A DNA stretch of 64,000 nt from Siphonodentalium dalli. Taxonomy: Eukaryota; Mollusca; Scaphopoda; Gadilida; Siphonodentaliidae. A model generated the notes under the pieces. That model did no database searches. It was not told the DNA's origin and saw nothing but the letters and a program-made list of their open reading frames with translations. Below are positions 22,141 through 35,205 of this stretch, piece after piece. A program made the position numbers and the translations under genes. Positions within the stretch are counted from its first letter, which is position 1. Each line of letters opens with the position of its first letter. The DNA lies in assembly GCA_032622095.1 (NCBI GenBank), contig CP136066.1, forward strand, positions 199,186,064-199,250,063. The letters run 5' to 3'.

Positions 22141-25100
22141 ACAGATTGCATATATGAGAAAACTTGCAAAGTTAAGTGTTCTAGACATTGATAATCACAA
22201 AAAATATTCCAGTTTCCAGATGACATTACAGTCGTGTGACAAAAAAAAAGAGCGTTTCGTTTCAGTCTATCGTAACGCGGAAAACCAAGATAATTCAGTT
22301 AATTGTAGTGTGATTCAATAAATTATATCAGACCATTAGCAATATGATACGATAGGGTTATGATACGATATGGTTATTTGTATAGTTATGGATCATGTAT
22401 ACATGATTGAGGTCAATATATATTCGGAACAGTTCGTATCAAGAATAATTTTTCATGTCTCCTCTGTGTGACAATAAAGATCGTTTAGTTGTAATTTATC
22501 CCAACGCGGTAAAATTTATTGAATTATTTCTTAAAACTACCATTGAAAATTAATCACTTTTATAATATTCCCAACTGCAATGGAGACATTGTATAGAAAC
22601 GTTAGCCCGGCACAAATTACATCACATACGAGACTTAAAGTCACTTGTTGACATGCTGCCATATAGTTATTCTTCTATATCCATGCATGCTCTGCAGATT
22701 CTGTGCTTTTAAAATCACCATACGCGCAATTACATAATATTGGTGACGTCATATAGGTACACAATTAACTCCGATTTGAAGTCTGACAACTCATATGACG
22801 TCATCTGAGGGTTTGCGACGGAGATAGCCGGAAAACCGGTGGAGGTATTATTTTTCGGCTGATATATTACGCGAAAGTTCTGGGTCTTATAGGTCAGTGT
22901 GTTCAGAATAGGAGAGCTTTCCTATAGTGTTTGGTGTATTCATCATGATAGCAATCCTGAAAGGGCTCGCCCTGTCTGCTGTCCATTAAAGCTAAACTGC
23001 CAGAATCAGAGATTCAGATGAAGTAATTTGTGCTTAGCAGATTAATATTAATATTAATATTATTAATATTGTAGTAAACTGATATTGCATGTGTTGAAGT
23101 TGAATGTGTTGAGTATATCTTGAGGTTGGTTTTGTTATGTTACAAATAAAGAATATTTAGTTTGTTCAGTAGTATGGTTTTAAGAACTTCAAAGTCCTGT
23201 GAAACGGATAAATTAATAGACGGTCCTAGACCCTCTAGAATAAACCACTGAATATTATTAGAAACAAAGTACACAACGATCAATTTACAAGTGAAGAGCA
23301 GACATGCTGAATAGTGGCACACCGGAGCCGCCGGGCAGACAGCAACAAATGGAAAAAAACTAACAAAGGTAGAAATGAAATGGAATTAAAGATTGATATA
23401 AGTGAAACGACTGTAAATGTTATGGTACGGTCCGATATGTCAAATTCGATGAATGGATGGGGTTATGTCGAACCCGAAAACTGAAACAATACTATGCTCC
23501 GAGAGTTCACAGCATACCAGGGAAAGCTACCCATGTTCCCTGGTAAAGATATATTTATAATTGATAATTAATAGCAGAAATTCTGATAATCTGGCCACAT
23601 AAACAATGGTGGGCCGAGTAAAGGATAAATATAAAATAACAAGCATGCCACACTGGTGGAAACCATGCGAGCGAGCATCACGTGAACACTCAAAATTTAA
23701 TGTATGAAACTAAACTCGACATGTTCAGAGATATCATCAGCATCGAGAGACCATCAGCGTAAACACAACTGATTTGAGCAGACGGGGGGTCCTTCGACCC
23801 GCGAAGCTGCCAAAGACGCCCCCCCCCATAGGGGACGAGGTGCCTCATAGCACGTTGACACCAGATTAACTCATTCAGCACAAAGGACGCCGTCTGAGCG
23901 CCGGCGACGAGATAACTCGTCGCCCAACACACCATGTTTATAACATGCTGCCTTATGAGTGAAACTCACAATTTCAATCTGGGTGCACAGGATTAGAACC
24001 CGGCATACTACAAGTCACATTTTGGGAGAGCTGTCTGTTTAGTTTTCAACGGGGGGGGGGGGGGTGTCTGTATATACGCGCATGCGCAGACTCAACTTGT
24101 AGATCATGGAATAAGGGAACATGTATCCGTTCAAATGCCGCATCAGGAAGCTCCGCACGCCGAGGCGTTTAGGAGATACAGCCGTCTGAATAAAGGTGGC
24201 GAACATTGATGTGCTCTGTGGGCGTGACTAAGTCAACTAAGTTCAAACTCTCTGAGAGGTCAACGCATACAGCGTACACTTCTGTTAATCGGAAACAGAT
24301 TTTCATTGGATAAAGGTCGATTCATATATGTCAAGTGGGGCATTCCCTGATCCACACTAAACTTGGTTTGACACCAAACGATACAGGAACGCTGATGTCG
24401 ACAACGTACACATTATGTCAATCATACTCTGTACCTTAAGGGGTTCGCCAAATTACAATGAAAATTTTCTATAGAAAAAAAATGTCGATATATTGCTCTT
24501 ACAGTCTTTACGATATCGAACCGAAATTTGGTATTGAGGGTGGAGTTTCGATGCGCTGAATCGAATAGAATCGTCACCGGGTTAATCCGATGGCCCAAAA
24601 TGTGGAATTGACACAATAGATACAGCACGAAGGTCAAAAGAACGAAACAATACATTTTCAAATAGTTATCAGTTTTGTAATCTGCTTTTCTCGGAGATTA
24701 TCCATTGTAAACATCATCCCATTCAGAAACTTCGTTTGGTCACACCGATCACCCCCCCCCCCCCCGGATCCTTGCCATAACAAAATTCTGTGTTATTCCA
24801 CCAGCAAAATTAATGTCTAAAACTACACTGAATAAATTATTTAGATGGCTACATGAAACAACAAATTTGTAATTTCACACAATCGGTGTCAATTTCAAGT
24901 CCTCGTTGCCATGGCAACATGACATTTTGACCTATGGTGAACCTCAAGTACCGGACATTGAGTTTAAAAGCAATTCATGGGTAGGGCCTATACTAGCAAT
25001 GCCTGCTGTCAATTCGATTCTTTCCAATATTGAATAGTCAAACAAAATAAATGGTTAGTGTAAATAATGTTATTTTTTCCCAGGAGACCTGGCACTGAAT

Positions 25101-25621
25101 GAGTTGAATTATTCAACATGCCGCAGCGGCATCATCTGGCCCTCGGTATATAATAACAAATTTTTTTAATATTATGGCCATACAAACAATGGTGGGTTGA
25201 GTAATGATAAACTAACATGCATGTCACAGCGATGGAAACCACGCGTGAGCGCATTGTGTGATCTCTCGAAGTTTAAAGTTTACATGAACATCGTGCTACA
25301 TATGTAAAATTGAAAAAATATATAATTGACAAATTTCATATATTCAAAATTTAAAAACCACTCATGAACTTTACTACTGGTGGTGGGACGAATGACCCAA
25401 ACGACATCTGGTATGGTGGAGGTGTAGGGCAGCATTGACACACGGACAGCGCTAAATGCCCAATACTATTTATGGATCCCACACATATTGCAATGGATCC
25501 CATCACAAGAAGTGTTGAACCTTTATAAAGGACGACTGTCTGCCTCAAACCGACTGTTTGAAACCGATCTCCGCCAATTCACGAACGGGTCGCCTCTTCA
25601 AGAACGACATGTAAAAATGAC
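22141..25621. other. No gene seen; scattered repeats
   Basis: Holds an (ATTAAT)n stretch at 23041-23069, homopolymer C/G runs at 23818, 24051 and 24752, and a duplicated segment: GGCCA.A.AAACAATGGTGGG..GAGTAA...GGAAACCA.GCG at 23597-23672 and 25182-25250. A minus frame at 23690-23935 is open but has no recognised family; its CTGAATGAGTT word also recurs at about 25093. Confidence 0.45.
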
Positions 25622-26097
25622 TTAAAGGTACTCGATCCGATCAGACGCTTCTAAATTACTATTTCTTTGGTTTCGGTGGTAAAAATATTTGATTCGAATC
25701 GAGGTACCCACCCATCGAAGCTCAGATTGATTAGATATCGATGTTGAAATATGCTGTTTCTATTGTTTGTGGCCCAATCTTTTCGACGAACACGTGATAA
25801 AAACGGTCAAATTGCGGTTGTAAGATGGATAACTCTGAAATCAAGTTGTAACTATTAACAATAATAACCACTTGATTTTAGAGTTATCCATCTTACAACC
25901 GCAATTTGTACGTTTTTATCACGTGGTCGTCGAAAAGATTGGGCCATAAACAATAGAAACAGCACATTACAAACATCGATATCTAATCAATCTGCAGCTT
26001 TGATGGGTGGGTTCCTCGACTCGAATCAAATATGTTTTACCCCCGAAGCCAAAGAAATAGTAATTTAGGAGCGTCTGATCGGATTGAGTACCTTTAA
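25622..26097. mobile_element. TTAAAGGTACTC foldback element, copy 2
   Basis: 476 bp, the best preserved copy. Begins TTAAAGGTACTCGATCCGAT and ends CGGATTGAGTACCTTTAA; the two arms of about 230 bp are inverted with few differences and meet at a TAACTATTAACAATAATAA centre. It could form a nearly complete hairpin. Confidence 0.9.
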
Positions 26098-26473
26098 TAT
26101 ATACATGTAGCAGGAAGTTGCTGCATACCTTGATAATTTAAAGCAATGAATTTCGTTTTAACATATACTCAGTTTTGAATAGAATACTTACAAGTAGTGG
26201 GATAGTATTAAAAACAAACTAATGTAGAGCAACACAATTAGTTATCATAAAACGTTTTCACCTGAGCACATGTTTACCTCAGAAATGGGGCAACATGATT
26301 GGAGACTGCTAATTTGGGCATAACATGTCAGTAGACTTCAGAAAAATTATCTAACTTGAATAATTTCATAATAGTGATGGATCTACTCGTTCCTAGCGGA
26401 TATTATATCAATAGCCAGTATAAAATTGACTGCAAGCCGCACCAACGTAGATTATTTAAAATTTTCTTTAAAG
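26098..26473. other. No gene seen
   Basis: Nothing recognised. Confidence 0.35.
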
Positions 26474-26745
26474 ACATATTATGGACTTGTTCGGTGCAAG
26501 AAACTAATAAGTTAGTACTCGTGTGCAGGCGCTATGCCAAGTGTGGGAATGTAATCCTCTACTAGCATTACCGAAAAATTCAGAGAAATAATCGATAGCG
26601 CTCCAGAGATATCATTGTTTGAACTACGCTTAATTGTAAATATTACATCTCGATTCGGGACGCTGCGAACGGCGATAAACTAACGCAAATTATTTCGCCA
26701 ACGAGAGTCATTGCATTTAATTAATATACAAGAATGACGTGTACT
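26474..26745. repeat. Dispersed repeat, empty copy
   Basis: Collinear with 15361-15435 plus 15890-16060 but without the foldback element between them, so it gives an empty site for that insertion. Confidence 0.75.
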
Positions 26746-27974
26746 AGCTGTTTTTCTCACTCCACATGTGTGATGGTATACATACGCGGTCTAAATGGTG
26801 CACAAAATGCATAATAACGAAAAACATTCAATAAAGAGTTCACACTCGTTGTTTATGGTTGGGGAATCCAACCCATTCATCGACTGGCAGCCACCAAATG
26901 AATACATCAAGAAATCGTGTGGCGATAGGTGGTCCAGAATTAGGAACGTCGATAAATCGAAAATATGATTATTCGATACCAGAAGCGGTTTTTTTTAGAT
27001 CAGTGATATGCGGAGAGAAGCAGTGCAAGAACATATGATCTAATTGATTATGGTACAATTGCCCGCAATGTTTGCAAATGGAGTTGTTGCGTGTCGTATG
27101 TCGTCCTGTTGAGGGTGTTTGCCATTCGAATTGATATTGAGACATACTTAAGATTGGCCCAACATAACTCCCACGCCCCTCCGGGAGGTCGTGCGACGTG
27201 GCTTCACACTCCGAAAGAAATCGAGAGCAGCTATATTGTCCACTTGAAGTTTTTCGGACGAGGATGTCATAATTTGTTTCACTGTATCCTTCGATTGTGA
27301 TTGGTTGGGATTGGGAAAGAAGCCCAAAGTTATAATCCCCAAGTTAGGGTCAACAGTGCCGTTTCCGCTCAAGATATCGACTTGGTAATTGAAACTTTGG
27401 TACATATAGGTCAATTCTGCACGGTAGTGCATGCACCATCTCGCTCGGTCCCCTGGGGGTCGGCCGATGTTATTTTCGTCGTTTTTGCGTACATTCATAG
27501 CGAATTCGGCAGTAGCGTGTAGGTTAATTTATTCACTTCCGCTACAGCTAGCGACTTGTTCGATCGCTCATGGATGCAGAGTGGTATTCGCTGCATGATG
27601 TGGTGTCCATTTCCGTGGTCAGGCAGTCAGGGAGGGGCGGTCGGTGCCTTTATTTTTATTATGCGTACTAGACGGAATTGGTCGCAAGTTATGGGTTATC
27701 AGTGCCGTTTCCACTCGAGCTATCGACTTGGGGATTAGAAATTTGGTACATACACGATAGTGCATGCCTCATCTCGCTTGGACCCCAGGGGGTGCGATCG
27801 GGAGCAGTAGGCTTTTTAGTAGGACCCGTTATCCCTTAATTTATAACTTGTATTGTTGGGTCAAATTTTCTCATAGTTTCAGGCTTGAATAACATCAAGG
27901 CATGGGATATTAAACACCGAGTGATCGAACGAACGTCATATGCATTTTAATTATTATTTATTAAGGTTGAGGAA
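26746..27974. other. GC-richer repeat-like region, no gene assigned
   Basis: TCAGTGCCGTTTCC.CTC.AG.TATCGACTTGG and GTGCATGC.CATCTCGCT.GG.CCC.GGGGG are shared between 27351-27460 and 27697-27795. Open frames occur on both strands at 27091-27522 but resemble no family known to me. Confidence 0.4.
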
Positions 27975-28490
27975 GGGCATTTTCCAAATATGCTAAAAAA
28001 AAAAATTGAAATCAGTTAATATTTGTTTGAGATATCCTCAGATCCGTCTTGAAAAAAACGACAATCAAAGGGCAATAACTCCAACGAAAATGCCTGCTGG
28101 ATTTGTTTGCTGTCATGTTTCAGATATTGGTAATTGAGAGGAATAAACCCCAGACAAAATTTATGGGTGCTGCTTGTCGAAAAATGACGATCAAAGGGTC
28201 ATATCTCTTAAAAAATATCTGGCCAGGGCTAGTTTGCAAACTCATTTCAGATACTGGTCTTGTGAACTCATATACCTAAAATCTTTCAAATTCGATGATA
28301 ATTGTTCGAAATAAAGCCCGGACAAATTTTCCCTGGAAGTTGCACGAAAAAATGATAACCAAAGGACAATAACTATGACAAAAATGTCTGGCCAGGCCTA
28401 GATTATAAACTCATTTCAGATACTCCTCTTGTGAACTCAAAATCCAAAATTATTTGAAATCTGTTCATAATTTGAGATTGCTCAATCAAT
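27975..28490. repeat. Dispersed repeat, copy 2
   Basis: Same family as 6470-6905, with three to four internal CAAAGG..AATAACTC / TTGTGAACTCA..TACC.AAAAT units. Confidence 0.6.
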
Positions 28491-28637
28491 GAAAGTGTCA
28501 ATGACACTGCAGCTCAACTTGAATGAGGGATAATTTCATTTGTTTCATTGTTTCATTTGCGATTATGAATGCGGAAATTTGAAATGTCTAAGTAATACAA
28601 TATGTCAACATGAAGAGATATATAATTATGTTAAATT

Positions 28638-29819
28638 TAGGGGTCTGCGATTCTTCGAATATTCGATTCGATTCGAAATCGCTGTGAAGCTTCGATTCGA
28701 TTCGATATCGTTCTACTCAAAATTTAGAATACTGGGGTTTGGTTTTAAAACGAAATATATGCGACAAATTGTTTCGCGGTTTATAACCAACGCAGATGGC
28801 TACTAATCGCGGCAATTCCGCATCTCGCACAAATTTGAAGTGTAAAACGTACATAGTGAATTTCGTACCACCTCAGGGGCATCTCACGTCCTCAAATTAA
28901 CAGCACCATAATCAGAGATAATATTAAAATGTAGACATATTTTGTTCTTATAGTGACTTATACCAATCATAAATATCGCGTAGATAGCATACTATTGTCA
29001 AGAGCTGCACAGTGTTATGTAAACGGCAGCCAATGTATATTACACAATTTGACGCTTTGTAATATAACACAGCGTAGATCTTGAAGACAACATACTACTT
29101 ACGAGATATTTATTATTGGTAACAGGGCACTATAGGCATAAAATCTTACTATATTTTAACATTCTTTCTTCTTACTAGTCACTAGTTTCACGGGTTTCAA
29201 CGAATGTGTGCATATTTTTTACAGCATTTACCCACCGCAAACGCTACGCATTCCTTTAAAATAAAAACGTTTATTTTATTTTCATTTATGGAACAGCGAG
29301 CCTGGGAGAGCCTAGTTTGTCGGTCGGTGATCGATTTTATTTTTTTAATATTCATATGTATTATCTGTTATAGTTTAAGAGTTAGTAGAAACCCATGCGG
29401 CAACTGTACTCAGGTATTGAATACCTAATCGCATACGAACTACAACTTAAGTGTTTGGAACGCAAGTCTGTGATAGGTATTTGCCTCAAAAATTTTAAAA
29501 TCAGGTGTGTCTTCGTGTCGTGCTGATGACAAACCCCACTGGTGATTGTCATTATTGATTGATTATATCGCTAATTCTGGAACAAAATCAGTTAGACAAA
29601 TGTCAAGTTCGTCATAATTGAACTTTATACACGAACAACAATGACACAAATTACTATGGTTTTGTATTTACAAGTTCCTCCTTTATTTTGCGGGAATTTC
29701 GACGTAAATATTGATGATTTCAAAATGTGGATTTAGGGGATTCGAGATTCGATTATAAATTTTTTGAATTTTCGATTCGAGATTCGATTCGAACCAAATC
29801 TAAGATTCGCAGCCTCCTA
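28638..29819. mobile_element. Possible hAT-like element with TTCGA-rich ends
   Basis: Imperfect inverted ends TAGGGGTCTGCGATTCTTCG and (reverse complement of the right) TAGGAGGCTGCGAATCTTAG are followed by ATTCGATTCGA-rich subterminal sequence at both sides. The interior is AT-rich with no transposase. No target duplication could be matched. Similar TTCGA-rich sequence recurs at 30695-30880. Confidence 0.5.
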
Positions 29820-31240
29820 ATTAATGCAGAATCCAAGATGGCTGCTTGCGGACATGTTTTCCAATGAAATTCAAAAAATGTATATCTCACATCTAGAGGC
29901 AATCCTAAACAATGCATGTAAATTTCCAAAACAATTCTCCAATAAATGCAGGCTGCAGGGTGTGCCGATGGTTTAAAATTTGAAATCCAAGACGGCTGCT
30001 GGCGGTCATGATTTTAACGAATTTAAAAAACCGATAGCTCCCATCTAGAGGTCACATCGAAGATCCATATGAAGTTTTGTGACGATCGGGTGAGAGGTGT
30101 GACATGTAGGGTGTGCTAACGGAAATTGCCGATGGATCACGGACACACGCACATACAATGGACGCCAACCCATACATAGCAATAGCTCTAACTTGACTTC
30201 GTCAGGTTGAGTTAAAAAGAGGCGTAACTCCGTCATTTCATCGGACCTGGACTAAATTCAAACTTGGCCTACGTACAAAATATCAGGAAATTCTGTTGAA
30301 AATTGCTCAAGTTACCATCCGGAAAACCAGAAAACAGTCGAAAAACGGGCAAAACTGAAAAAAAAATCATCAGACCGTGACCAGAATAACTTGACATAAT
30401 GTAATGGTTATTCGTCAAACCGAGTTTCTTCCAATCAGATAATTTGAACAGGAGTTAACGTTATTATTATTCTGGGTGTTCCGATGTGTATTGTGTACTT
30501 TACACTTAAGATTTCCGTTCGTGTCCGAGGAAATAATTTCACAATTCCTGAGTACTGAACAATTTACCAGCAATTGTTTTATGAATCGGCTAAATGTATT
30601 CGAAATATTAATTCAGAATGGTATATAACTACACTGTATCTGCGATCGTTTTATGAATCGGCGAAATGTATTCGAAATATTAATTCAGCAGTCGCCATTG
30701 AAATATTCGAACCAAAATTGTTTAACCTAATTCGAATAGAAAATTTGGACAGAATTGAATAACAAATCGAACATCGAATATTCGCAGGATCCTACTGAGT
30801 CCTGTGAATATTACGTTTCCCTTCGACCCGAATAACAAACCGAATATACATGAATGTTCGCGAATCGAATATTGAATCGAACATAGTCAAAGACAGGACA
30901 AAGCTAGACATTATATATAGAGAATTATATATATATATAGAGGATATGTAATGAGTCTCAATTCTATTTAGTGTAAACATATTTTTATTTCCAAATCCAA
31001 ACAAATAACATATATGCAACATAGAAGAGTTAATGTATGGAAACGAGGATCAGACAGCACGCCCGAGTTAATGTATGGAAACGAGGCTCAGGCAACAAGC
31101 CCGAGGGCTTATATGAAGTCTTTTCCTCTTTGGCGACATGCCCCTTCCCCAATAAATGAGGGAGGGGTATCGATCAGACGGGACGGGATTGCAATAATGG
31201 TTTTAGAAGAAATGGAGACATATAAATAAATTTTAGTTAA
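29820..31240. other. No gene seen; short tandem duplications
   Basis: TTTTATGAATCGGC.AAATG..TTCGAAATATTAATTCAG is present twice 72 bp apart (30576, 30648), and ATGTATGGAAACGAGG with CCCGAG twice at 31034 and 31073. An ATATAT stretch lies at about 30912. Confidence 0.5.
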
Positions 31241-31269
31241 GGATGGACAAAATGGGAAAAGATAGTGTT

Positions 31270-32600
31270 ATGGTCAGCAGGAGAGAGAGAGAGAGAGAGA
31301 TAGATAGAGAGAGAGAGAGAGAGCCGAGGGAGAGAGAGAGAGAGATAGAGGGAGAGGGAGAGGGAGAGGGAGAGGGGAGAGGGAGAGAGGGGGAGAGGGG
31401 GAGAGGGAGGGGGAGAGGGAGAGGGAGAGGGAGGGGGAGAGGGAGAGGGGGAGGGAGGGGGAGAGGGAGGGGGAGAGGGAGAGGGGGAGGGAGGGGGAGA
31501 GGGAGAGGGAGAGGGAGGGCGAGAGGGAGAGGGGGAGGGAGGGGAGAGGGAGGGGAGAGGGATAGGGGAGGGAGAGGGGGAGAGGGAGGGGGAGAGAGGA
31601 GGGGAGGGAGGGGGAGGGAGGGGGAGAGGGAGGGGGAGATGGAGGGGGAGAGGGAGAGGGAGAGGGAGAGGGAGGGGGAGAGGGAGGGGGAGAGGGAGAG
31701 GGAGAGGGAGAGGGAGAGAGGGAGAGGGAGAGGGGGAGAGGGAGAGGGGGAGGGGGAGAGGGGGAGAGGGAGGGGGAGAGAGGGGAGGGAGGGGAGGGAG
31801 GGGGAGATGGAGGGGGAGAGGGGAGTGGGAGAGGGAGAGGGAGGAGGAGAGGGAGGGGAGAGGGAGAGGGAGAGGGAGATGGAGAGGGGAGAGGGAGAGG
31901 GGGAGAGGGAGAGGGGGAGAGGGAGGGGAGAGGGAGGGGGAGAGGGAGAGGGAGAGGGAGATGGAGAGGGGGAGAGGGAGATGGAGAGGGGGAGAGGGAG
32001 GGGAGAGGGAGGGGGAGAGAGAGGGGGGGCGGGGGGGCAGGGAGGGGGAGAGGGAGTGGGGAGAGGGATGGGGAGATGGAAGGGGGTGAGAGAGAGGGAA
32101 GGGAGGGGGTGAGAGGGAGGGGAGAGGGACGGGGAGGGAGGGGGTGATAGAGGGGGGGGGGGCGGGAGAGGGAGAGGGAGAGGGATAGGGTGAGATGGAG
32201 GGGGTGAGAGAGAGGGGATCAGAGAGAGAGGGTGAGAGAGAGGGTGAGAGGGAGAGGGTGGAAGAGGGAGGGGGTGAGAGGGAGAGGGTGAGAGGGAGAG
32301 GGTGAGAGAGAGAGGGTGAGAGAGAGGGTGTGAGAGAGAGGCGCGGTGAGAGAGCGCGGGTGAGCGAGCGCGGTGAGAGCAGAGCGATGAGCGAGCGAGC
32401 GGGAGGGAGAGCTGAGAGAGCGGGTGCGAGAGGCGGTGAGAGAGCGCGTTGCGAGACGAGGTTGACGCAGCGCGGGTGCGCGAGAGGGTGAGAGAGAGGC
32501 GTGAGCAGAGAGCGGTGAGGGCTTAGGGAGATGGCGAGCGGTGAGAGAGAGGGTGCGGCGCGAGGGTGAGAGCAGAGAGAGCGAGGGCGTGAGATGGATC
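31270..32600. repeat. 1.3-kb purine tract (GA/GGGAGA)n
   Basis: Almost uninterrupted A/G on the plus strand, built from GGGAGA, GGGGGAGA and GAGA units, becoming GAGAGGGTGA and GCG-interrupted after about 32200. Arg/Glu/Gly frames on plus and Ser/Pro/Leu frames on minus up to 456 codons are artefacts of composition. A short version (42915-43060) precedes the second allele copy, where it is cut by the assembly gap. Confidence 0.95.
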
Positions 32601-33719
32601 GTGACATCTATGACAGTGGTGAGGGAGTTTCACCCAATTGGGTTGTTGCGTGATCAACCCGGATGCTCGTCTATAGTCAATATGCATGCGTCAGGACTCA
32701 GGCGCCATGGGAGGAGGTCAATCGCAATCGCTGTTAACTGGTTTTTATCATATAATCACATTCTAGCAAGGAAAAACAATCTCGAAACGGCTGGGGTTAA
32801 ACATAAATTAAAATTGAGTTCTGTATCACAATCAAAGAGCAAGTAAAGACACCTTCTGACAAGAAAAAACATAGTTCCATTTTAAAATTTAATGTTGACA
32901 GCATTGTTCAACCACCCTTATCAGCCATGTTTATCTCATGGTCAACACTAACAAATCCAACGCAAATTGAATATAATAATTATATTCTAATTAACATAAT
33001 AATAACATTGATCGATACCATTGCGCTGACGCGGACCGCAAACGAAGCGATATATGTTGCACGATATTTGTCGCAGACCATTGCGATGTAAGATCGGTGT
33101 GAGCACACGCTCCGAGTTTAGTCGTGCAACTTCTGTTTTTATCACTTACATGTATGGTAGAGCGATTACTACCACCGCACACGATCGGATCGGACGATCT
33201 GGTTGTTTATTATCTCATGAATGCAGTGGGTTATCATTAACCAAGCCTGAATTTATTGTGTCTGACATTTTCAGAATGAGGTCCACATAGGGTGAATTTA
33301 GTAATGCTATCCCATATGGTGGGCTAGCATCGCCAAATTCATCATCTGGGGACATCATTCTGCTTAGGCCTCATCTTCTGGGAAGTATCTATAGTCTATA
33401 ATTAACATTCTTTTCAGTTACTTTTTCCCTGTCGTTCTGTTCAATTTCGATATCCCCTAATTTGCAGAAGATAAAATACATAATCGAAGTGACCAATGGG
33501 CGAACATCATCAACTTCAACTTGGGACCTTCAATCTGATCACAGGTTGTCCCATAGCAGTTGAGGCCTAAGCAGAATGAGGTAATCAGAGAGTGAATTTG
33601 GTGATGCTAGCCCTCTGTGCGGGATATCATCACAAAATATACCCTCTGGGGACCTCATTCTGCAAATTTCAGACACAGTATATTCAGGCTTGTTATTAAC
33701 GTGGTATAGACTGTAGGTA

Positions 33720-34514
33720 CACTCTTATGACTAATGTGTAGGTTTTCTACACAAAATGTGTAGCCCTGCTACACAATCATTATTCAATTTTGATCTTAAA
33801 CATATTTGTGTAGTGTATGTGTAGTTTCATATTCGTACACAAATTGTGTAACAATTTTTACACATAAATGGGTAAATTTTTACACATTTATACACAACTG
33901 TGTGTATAAAATCAACACATATCCCTTACACATTTTGTGTAGGTTCTTACACACACAGTGTGTAGACAAGAAATGCGGGTTCAGTAGTCCGACCTGTTGG
34001 TGTAGTATTAAAGATATATGCAGATTTATATGTTAAAACTTTCATGGCGCATAGTGGTATGTAGTATTTTGTTCTGTACTGTGAGTCTTTGCTTTGAATG
34101 AACAAACCAGGGTCGAGGCGTGATTGCATAATATTAGTATTATTACAACAATCATAACAAGAGTCTAAGGGCAGTAATCGCCATGAAAGTTTTAACAAAT
34201 AAATCCTCATATACTATTGATACTAAACCCACAAATTGGAATTCTGAACTTGCATCCTTGTCTACGATCGCTGTAGATTGTATTCCAAAACATGTACTCA
34301 AACAATATGGCCGTCACGTAGCAGGCTATGAAACTGAAGGCACCACAATGCGCATGTCTACGTTCTTACACAATTGTGTGTAACAAAATATACACATTAT
34401 GTGTAGAACAGCAATTGTCAATGTATTTGTATGTAAAGCTACACATTGCTACGTGTATTAGCCGGGTTTACACATTTGATGTGTAATCGTTTCTACACAT
34501 TAGTTATAAGAGTG
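33720..34514. mobile_element. Tc1/mariner-type non-autonomous element, TA duplication
   Basis: 795 bp with inverted ends CACTCTTATGACTAATGTGTAG / CTACACATTAGTTATAAGAGTG flanked by TA (33718-33719, 34515-34516). The second locus copy reads GTAGGTAGGTCTATG at 44166, a single TA, so the insertion and its TA duplication are exact. About ten ACACA...TGTGTAG palindromic words fill the first and last 250 bp. The middle is a partial foldback (TATGTTAAAACTTTCATGGCG at 34029 and its complement at 34181). No transposase. Confidence 0.9.
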
Positions 34515-34737
34515 TAGGTCTATGCGTATTTATGGCGGATATTTAATAAGAATTTCCAATAACTATTAATATTACGTGTGTTAGTAGTTCTGTAGTAAAG
34601 TTTTACATAACTGACAAGCTATTGAGTTAAGACTGATCGCTTGCACATCCAATTATGGGATAATGCATTTACGTATTTTATCTTACAGACTGCCTAATCA
34701 ACAAACAATTATATAACCAGTGTACATATTTAGCGTT

Positions 34738-35061
34738 TACTCTAGTAGCTGAGGGGGTTTCGTATGCACTTTTATGTCCAGAGCAAAACTCTTCACGAAT
34801 CCACTAATTGAAGGTACACGAACAATATTTGGTTGGTGACACATTTCCCATTGAGGGCGAAATGGGTCAAATGGCCACGCCCCTTTTTGCGCGAAGTACT
34901 ACCACCCGCCGTGACTATATCTCCAGAACTGTTGGGCAAAGGGGGTCGTGTGACCACTCAAAATGTGCGGAATGGCCACATTATGGGGGGTCAGTAATAC
35001 ATTTTCATATCCAAAAGTCAATGGTTTTTAAGATAATTGCCAAAAACCGATTTCAGCATGT
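34738..35061 (+). repeat. Left 324-bp terminal inverted repeat
   Basis: Matches the reverse complement of 40000-40323. It must contain the element's promoter and transposase-binding sites, but no TATA-type motif was identified with confidence. GGTCGTGTGACCA at about 34953 is a short internal palindrome. Confidence 0.95.
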
Positions 35062-35205
35062 AACGCACTACGATTTTTCCCATTGTTCCTGTTCCTATTG
35101 TTCAATTACTTGATTCATGAAGAGTCTAGCAACAATCTGCATACAAAACTACAATGAACTAGTTAGATGTTTCTTTTTTGTTTCAGAAGGCGTTAAAGTG
35201 TTCTT

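Noticed and set aside
23690-23935. 81-codon minus-strand frame (AGAQTASFVLNELIWCQRAM...)
   Set aside because: Looks coding-like but has no recognised family, no convincing splice sites, and part of it recurs in degraded form near 25090; probably repeat-derived.
23985-24010. tRNA-like B box (GGTTCTAATCC on the minus strand)
   Set aside because: No matching A box or cloverleaf could be built around it.
31237-32607. 456-codon minus-strand frame (Ser/Pro/Leu) and 289-codon plus-strand frame (Arg/Glu/Gly)
   Set aside because: Both are translations of a pure purine microsatellite; no start context, splice sites or domain.
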